From: Ischnura elegans
Taxonomy: Eukaryota; Arthropoda; Insecta; Odonata; Coenagrionidae
Length of the DNA stretch: 64,000 nt
Reading direction: 5' to 3'
NCBI RefSeq assembly: GCF_921293095.1
Contig: NC_060257.1
Location: forward strand, 54,906,968-54,970,967
The position numbers and the translations under genes are program-made. Below, piece after piece: positions 58,200 through 64,000 of the stretch (its first letter is position 1; every line of letters begins with the position of its first letter). The notes under the pieces are model-generated. The model did not search any database. It was not told where the DNA came from and saw only the letters and a program-made list of their open reading frames with translations.

Positions 58200-59639
58200 C
58201 TACTCTCTTAGCGAAGTGAATGGTGTACCGTCCGATGACGTCAGAAGGCGTTTCAGGTCACGTGACTTCAAGCGATATTCGAGCACTTTTAATTAGCATT
58301 TAATGACGTTTGTGGAATAATAGTAGAGTATTGGCTTATATATTTGGACTCGTGAGAAAATTGTCTATTCAGTGAGACTTGCTAGCATGATGAACAAATT
58401 TCATGCATGTTCTCCATTGGGATTACCTGTCTCCCATTTACCCGCATAGAACTGCCATAAAGCATCGAGGATAGAGGGATTCCCGTCCAGATAGGGAGGT
58501 CATGAACCGGGTTAGTTCGCGTGACGGAAGAGTAATCCACAATTTGTTTAAAAACCATATAGCTGCTATTGAATATTGAGCGACCTGCAGAGAACCAATA
58601 TTTAGTAAAGGAGTTAGATAATAATAACAACAACAACAAAAATTCGCTCATATAACAGAAACATTCGATTCAGCAGAAAATCAATATCACCTTGTATAGA
58701 GCGAAAAAAACTTACACTCAATACACAACTAGACTTTAAACAATAAATAGTGTTGATATAGAACACAATAGAATATGGAAAAAATGGTGTTCTTTTAAGA
58801 AAAACAAAAGAAACTTCGAGGTACAAATAAAATATTCAAACGTTTCGAAATGCCTCGTCGAAGACAAAGCGAGTGAGTCAATACTTCTTTTCAAATTCAA
58901 ATTTGACGCCTAAAACGTGTGATTGGTGAAATCCACGTTGCCCGTGGCAACAGTTGGGATTCAAGTCTCGACTGCACGTCACGGTTCTATAATCCTCCGG
59001 GAGATGGTGCTAGCATCTGCACAAGGGGGTACCGACCGAATCTCATGGGGTTCTATCGCGCACCTGCAGATGCTCCCCGATTCGTGACTGCTGATAATTC
59101 AGATCCTCATATTCTGGTCCAGATAAGAAGTTAAACATAGGTATAGGAAGAGAATAAATTCATATTGAATTTCATATCCTAAACAATGGCGTGCAACTCC
59201 GATCATGCAGTGAAAATAGATTTTCAAGTATTTTATCCAGAAAACAAGACATCCATGAAATGATGCAACAAAATGTAATGAAGATGTAAACGATAGGATC
59301 AAACGAAAACTGCAAAAAAATATTATACCCTTTCAATACATCAGACGACAATTGTCCTCACCCACTACAAGATCTCTATTTTTTCGAAAAACTAGATGTA
59401 TCGGGATCAATAGACAAAATGGCAATGCACGCGATACTGCAATCGACTATGTCATGAATATCGAATATAGCATAGAGATAGAACAGGAAAAAGATATTGG
59501 CAGCATTGCTTTACAGCACCGTCTAATTCATTTCGCGATACTTGAGCGCGGGCTGCTAAAATTAGTACACTAAAATTACAGGAAAAATCAATTAGTGCAC
59601 TGAATCTTATTATACGAAATACAAAAGCTACTCTTGAGT
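58200..59639. other. unassigned DNA
   Basis: Short frames only, no recognisable domains. 58619-58640 has a short ACA-rich repeat. Confidence 0.4.
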
Positions 59640-59944
59640 CAGTGGCGCAAAGAGGGGTGCTTTGGGGGGGGGGGGGTAAACCCCCAAAGCTCGTAGAAAT
59701 TTTTAAGTTAATCCATTTTCCTTCATTGGATTAATATTACTTACAGAATAGTGTAAGGATTAATGAAATATCCCGCACTCCGTAACTCCGCACGCCGTAA
59801 AACTCACCATTTTCAACCATTTATCTTAAAAAATTTCTGGGGGGGAGGGGGCAGCACCTCCCGCTTATCCTGGCGGACATTCCATGCACACCAATATTAA
59901 TTGCGCCAAAACCCCCCAAGCCTTAATTCTTTGCTGCGCCCTTG
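59640..59944. mobile_element. hAT-like MITE
   Basis: Ends CAGTGGCGCAAAGAGG and TTTGCTGCGCCCTTG, interior as in 12905-13199, with a poly-G tract. Flanking 8-mers TCTTGAGT and CTCTAAGT are only partly alike. Confidence 0.7.
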
Positions 59945-60029
59945 CTCTAAGTTACTCAAAAGTTATTTCTTCGACTGATGAGAGATAACGAAAATAATTG
60001 TGTGATAAGTTACTATGAAAATGGGTAAT

Positions 60030-60230
60030 TTATTTATCTTTCAGAGATTAGATTCTACCCCTGCCGAAAATATAGATTCACGACATTTTGGAATATAAGA
60101 AGTTTTCTTGGATATCACACAATTACTTAAACCTCTTATTTTTTACAGAGCGCGGCCCGGGTTTCAATGAATTACCATCATCTTCAGGCGCAAATTATGA
60201 TATCCAAGAAAAATTATAATGGAATACCAC
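60030..60230. repeat. decayed fold-back with GAAACC and CTGAAGA blocks
   Basis: TTTCTTGGATATC and GATATCCAAGAAA are inverse. Between them the minus strand has CCTGAAGATGATGG and TTGAAACCCGGG. Related to the hammerhead-like family. Confidence 0.45.
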
Positions 60231-60507
60231 AATGTTAATCAAGAGTTAGTGAAATTTGGAACAGAAGAATTTAAATAGGAATTCTGAACAAACATATGCC
60301 TGCGAGTTTCCAAAATGACAATAAACACCAGAACCAAAACTACGTCGAGAGAAATAATTATGATTGAAAAAGGCTCGTAGTTTAGTATAGTTTTACTCGG
60401 TATTTTCAAATTACGGGAACTCAATTTTCCTAAAAATTAAAATATGCAAATTAAATTTACCCCACTCTCCCTCAAGCTAATCAAGTGATTTAAAAATTCC
60501 GTCTCAT

Positions 60508-60758
60508 TAGTGGAGCAGCGAGGGGATTTTGCGAGTGGGGGTTGGTGGATAGAACCCCTCCCAGAGCTCAGAGAATTTTTTATAAAAATATTTAAATGTG
60601 AAAGATTTTGCAACTAAAATCAGGGGGACGGATGACTCACGAACAAAACATCAAACTATTCACACAGCCGTAAAACTCACCATTTACAATCATTTGTCTT
60701 AAAAAAATTTCTGGGGGAGGGCCCCCGCATCTCCCGCTTACACTAGCGGTATTCCTTA
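60508..60758 (+). mobile_element. hAT-like MITE, 3' truncated
   Basis: TAGTGGAGCAGCGAGG is a decayed 5' end, with the family interior to GCATCTCCCGCTTACACT. The 3' end is replaced by the next copy. Confidence 0.6.
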
Positions 60759-60759
60759 A

Positions 60760-61457
60760 CAGGGGCGCAGCGAGGTTGGCGGTTTTGGGGGATAAACAAC
60801 CCCCCCCCCCCAGAGCTCAGAAAATTTTTTAAAATTAATCCATTTTACTTAATTGGATTGGATCGATATTATTATTGCAAGAGAGTAGTATAAGGGTTAA
60901 TTAAATATCCCTCAGAAAGCCGTAAAACTCACCATTTTGAACCATTTATCTTAAAATTCCGCAATTTATTAATCTCGCACCTACCGCTTATCCTAGTGGA
61001 TATTCCATACCCCCACACAACACAGTATTAGTCGCACCTAAACCCTCCCCCAGCCTTAATTCCTAGCTGCTCCCATGTTCCGTACCCTACAGTCCTCCTA
61101 GTATTAGTTGCACCTAAAACCCCCCCTAGCCTTAATTCATGGCTGCGCCCATGTTCCGTACCTCACAGACCTCCTAGTATTAGTCGCACCTAAACCCTCC
61201 CCCAGCCTTAATTCCTAGCTGCACCCATGTTCCGTACCCTACAGTCCTCCTAGTATTAGTTGCACCTAAAACCCCACCCAGCCTTAATTCATGGCTGCGC
61301 CCATGTTCCGTACCCTACAGACCTCCTCGTATTAGTTGCACCTAAAACCCCACCCAGCCTTAATTCATGGCTGCGCCCATGTTCCGTACCCTACAGACCT
61401 CCTCGTATTAGTTGCACCTAAAACCCCCCCTAGCCTTAATTCATAGCTGCGCCCCTG
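60760..61457 (+). mobile_element. hAT-like MITE with expanded 3' end
   Basis: It starts CAGGGGCGCAGCGAGG and ends ATAGCTGCGCCCCTG. The 3' terminal part has been amplified in tandem (see 61020-61457). Confidence 0.75.
61020..61457 (+). repeat. 76-bp tandem repeat of a MITE 3' end, about 5-6 copies
   Basis: CCCATGTTCCGTACC begins at 61072, 61148, 61224, 61300 and 61376, exactly 76 bp apart. Each unit contains TATTAGTTGCACCTAAA and CCTTAATTCATGGCTGCG, the terminal part of the hAT-like MITE. Confidence 0.92.
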
Positions 61458-61459
61458 CA

Positions 61460-62317
61460 TCTGATCAAGCTCGTGCCCTCCGCACACCTAACATTCCTTG
61501 CTTGGACATTTTGCAAAACTAAGAGGTAGTCATTTTCTCACGATAACTGAGCAAATAAATGGCTTTATCGTTCCAATGATCATCGGTCAATACGCTAAAA
61601 GAAAAGGAAAAATGAGCAATCGATGACTAAAAAAGTGAGCCAGTAATTTTAGTGTGTCAAGCACGCATAGAAGCCTACGTCGTCAGCAAGGATGTCGAGT
61701 TGGCTTCTTGGGTATCACGAGAAATAATCTATATTCCAATCAGAATATCTGACTAAATTACCCGTAAAATTTTCCCAGACGCCCGAAAGTTAGAAATCTT
61801 GTGGGCATTATATCAAATTTTTGTCGATAAGTCCAAATTTGACGGATTCGAGCGCATAATAAACCCATCATAAATTTTAGCGCGAGGAAACCATCAGATT
61901 TTTCGTCATTTGTGAATGCGCGATAAAGCCTAAAGACAAAATTGCAAGGTGCTTAAAAGCTAAATCAAATCCATGACCCCATGCTTCACACTTGGTCGCG
62001 TGTTCCGCTAAGAGCAGGCGATAAATACGTTTTTCTACTTCGTTTTACCATAAAATAGGAAGATATAGGCGATAAATATCGAGAAATGTAGCCAGGAAGG
62101 GATAAAGTCAGGTGCAGATAATGATAATCTGCGGATCAGATACTTGCACAGCTGGAAAAGCTGATTACAAAAGGATTGAAGCCTTCGACATTTGGTGAAT
62201 GAGGCGTGGTGGTATATTGGTGTTGGTGTGAAAGCATTATTTTAACGAAATATTGATTGTTTCGCTTTTTTTTAAATTATATGCCTAGATGTATCGGTAA
62301 CTAACGTAAAATAGTTG
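61460..62317. other. AT-rich DNA with no supported feature
   Basis: No frames with recognisable motifs. Confidence 0.4.
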
Positions 62318-62383
62318 TGGTTTGTCCCTATTGTCAATGGGATTGTTCAAGCCTTTGGCAGCAATTCCATTGACAATAACGAG

Positions 62384-62664
62384 CAGGGCCGGCCCTAGCA
62401 GGTGCGGGGCTAGGGGCGAACCTTCAGTGCGGGGCCCTTCACTTAAAGTATTAAACTCTATACCCCATCTACAAACTCGAGCATTTTGAATCCCTACCAC
62501 TCTCTGGCTAAGTATGTGTTCCCCTCCCAAATTCAGACTTCGTAACTACGCCGTTATGATACCTTGATTCAAAACTATCGTATATTTTATTTTTTTTTTC
62601 ACGAACGCGGGGCCCCCCAAAGCGCGGGGCCCGGGGCCGTCGCCCCACCATAAGGCCGGCCCTG
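62384..62664. mobile_element. hAT-like MITE (CAGGGCCGGCCCT...AGGCCGGCCCTG), perfect 8-bp target duplication
   Basis: ATAACGAG at 62376-62383 and 62665-62672. The ends are inverse and GC-rich. 281 bp, with a GGGGCCC-rich subterminal region. It interrupts a small fold-back whose arms read GTTTGTCCC-TATTGTCAATGG and the inverse. Confidence 0.88.
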
Positions 62665-62689
62665 ATAACGAGGGACAAACAATATCTAT

Positions 62690-64000
62690 TTCAATTTTAT
62701 TACCGATACTTTTAGCCATACAGTACTAACACAGAGAAAAAAATCAATATTTCATTCATATTTGAACTTGTTTGAAAGTAATCATCTCAAATTAAATAAC
62801 GGGGAACTTATAAATGAAGCTTTCATGCAAAAATGTGTCCCTAGAATATGAAACTCGAAATCAATATCCAATGCTCAAATAAAATTAAGGAAATGATACT
62901 TCTATCGGTCTGAATTGAATTTTAATTATTTACTGATGCATCCTCATCAAAAATTGACATCCCCATCAAACATTCATGGGAAATGATGCTTCAAATAATC
63001 CGAAAGAACAGTTCCCCGAAATGAGAATTTCGGATAGGTGTATAGAATTGATGAAATTTAGGTGAAATAAAAATAATGAGATTAATTTCATTAACCACAT
63101 AAATGATGCGACATAGACCCGCAAAAAATTAGAAGTAAGAATAAAATTCTAAATTTTATAAAATAAAAATGCATATATGCATGTTTTTTCCCTTTGATGC
63201 GGCCAAATTATCTTTGGTGAAAATACAATCTTCAATAATCAGACACTTGAAATTTTGTTCCATTGTGCTCTAATTAATTTAATAACTTTCTATATTGTAC
63301 TATAGTTTTTAATATTCCCAAAATATGCGTTAGCTATAAATATTTAGCAGAAATTTCCTCTTCAGCTCTGTTTAAATTAATTGATGATTAATTAAATGAA
63401 TCACCACTAAAAAGTAAAAAATAAAAGTACACAGCTTCAATTTGGACGGATAATAGCCACCATTGTATTTATTACGATTTCAAATCTCGATAGCAATCAC
63501 TGAAAAAAATCATTTTTTTTCAGAAATTTAGAACATTTAGGAAAATATGATTCTACTGAAATAGCAAAGTGGTGTTAAATTTAAAAAATAAAATGACACT
63601 TAATAAAAATAAAATGGGTTACAATAAATTTCCGCTTTCATCCACGAAAACAACTGACTTTCTACGCAAACATTTCCATGACAACCATTTTGAAGGTTAA
63701 ATTTTGAGGGCAACGTTAACGCGCAAAATTCTCACGATAATATTGGACATCTTTCATCTCCTTCTCTAAGGGCCGGAATTCATTCTTATGAGAACGGAGA
63801 CAAGGAAGGGTGGGTCGGCAAGGCTTTCGCGACGAGTACATCCTGAAGATGGTTCTTCCCGTGATGAGAATATTGGGCGTTGGAGGGTCTTCTTGGATTT
63901 CTCAGGGAATGGAGATTCTAATATCCCCACAAGCACCCCCCCTCCCCGTTTCCCAAGAGGGCGAAAATGGTTCGCTACCCCAACCCCCTCTAGTACCTCC
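62690..64000. other. AT-rich DNA, GC-rich in the last 250 bp
   Basis: No supported gene. The rise in G+C after 63750 may mark a feature continuing beyond the window. Confidence 0.4.

Noticed and set aside
61020..61457. CRISPR-like array
   Set aside because: Units are contiguous 76-bp tandem copies without unique spacers, made from a MITE end in eukaryotic DNA.

Overview
The window looks like nuclear DNA from an arthropod, most likely an insect. It is AT-rich, intron-rich and crowded with transposable elements (TEs). Arthropod is inferred from the one host gene, which resembles insect Oli (the BHLHE22/BHLHE23-type basic helix-loop-helix factor), and from the mix of CR1/RTE-like LINEs, Penelope-like fragments, hAT and piggyBac MITEs, a Helitron and tRNA-derived SINEs. 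I cannot name the species. I see no tRNA or rRNA gene, CRISPR array, operon or prokaryotic feature.

The host gene lies on the minus strand. Five coding exons at 28016-27875, 25876-25496, 21698-21439, 18959-18789 and 17965-17621 join with GT-AG introns whose phases all fit (1, 1, 0, 0). They give one 432-residue protein: a Gly-rich start, a His/Pro-rich stretch, an acidic run, a Ser-rich linker, a bHLH domain at about residues 266-331, and an Ala/Ser/Pro-rich tail. Exon 2 begins only 13 bases before the first ATG, so there must be an upstream untranslated exon. The best candidate ends at a strong donor at 36934. It has a TATA-like box (37324-37332) and a CCAAT box just upstream on the same strand. 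The gene would then span about 37.3 to 16.0 kb.

Layout. 0-3 kb: fragments of a CR1-like LINE on both strands. 3.9-4.8 kb: a broken P-element (THAP9-like) transposase. 4.8-16 kb: more LINE tails, fold-back elements with target duplications, a piggyBac-like MITE, a hAT MITE, a Penelope-like C-terminal fragment and a SINE. 16-37.4 kb: the Oli gene, with introns holding inverted SINE pairs, nested hAT MITEs, a 79-bp-arm perfect palindrome, a Helitron and a LINE. 37.4-42.5 kb: fold-back elements and a 2.4-kb long-TIR element. 43-58 kb: several long-TIR elements, some with nested inserts. 58-64 kb: LINE remnants, a hAT MITE cluster with a 76-bp tandem expansion, and AT-rich DNA.

The most interesting signal outside the gene is a family of about 200-365-bp fold-back elements with 10-13-bp target duplications. 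They share an end related to TTCGCCGGGAAA. They also carry CUGANGA and GAAACGUH blocks arranged like a dimeric hammerhead ribozyme of Penelope-like elements.
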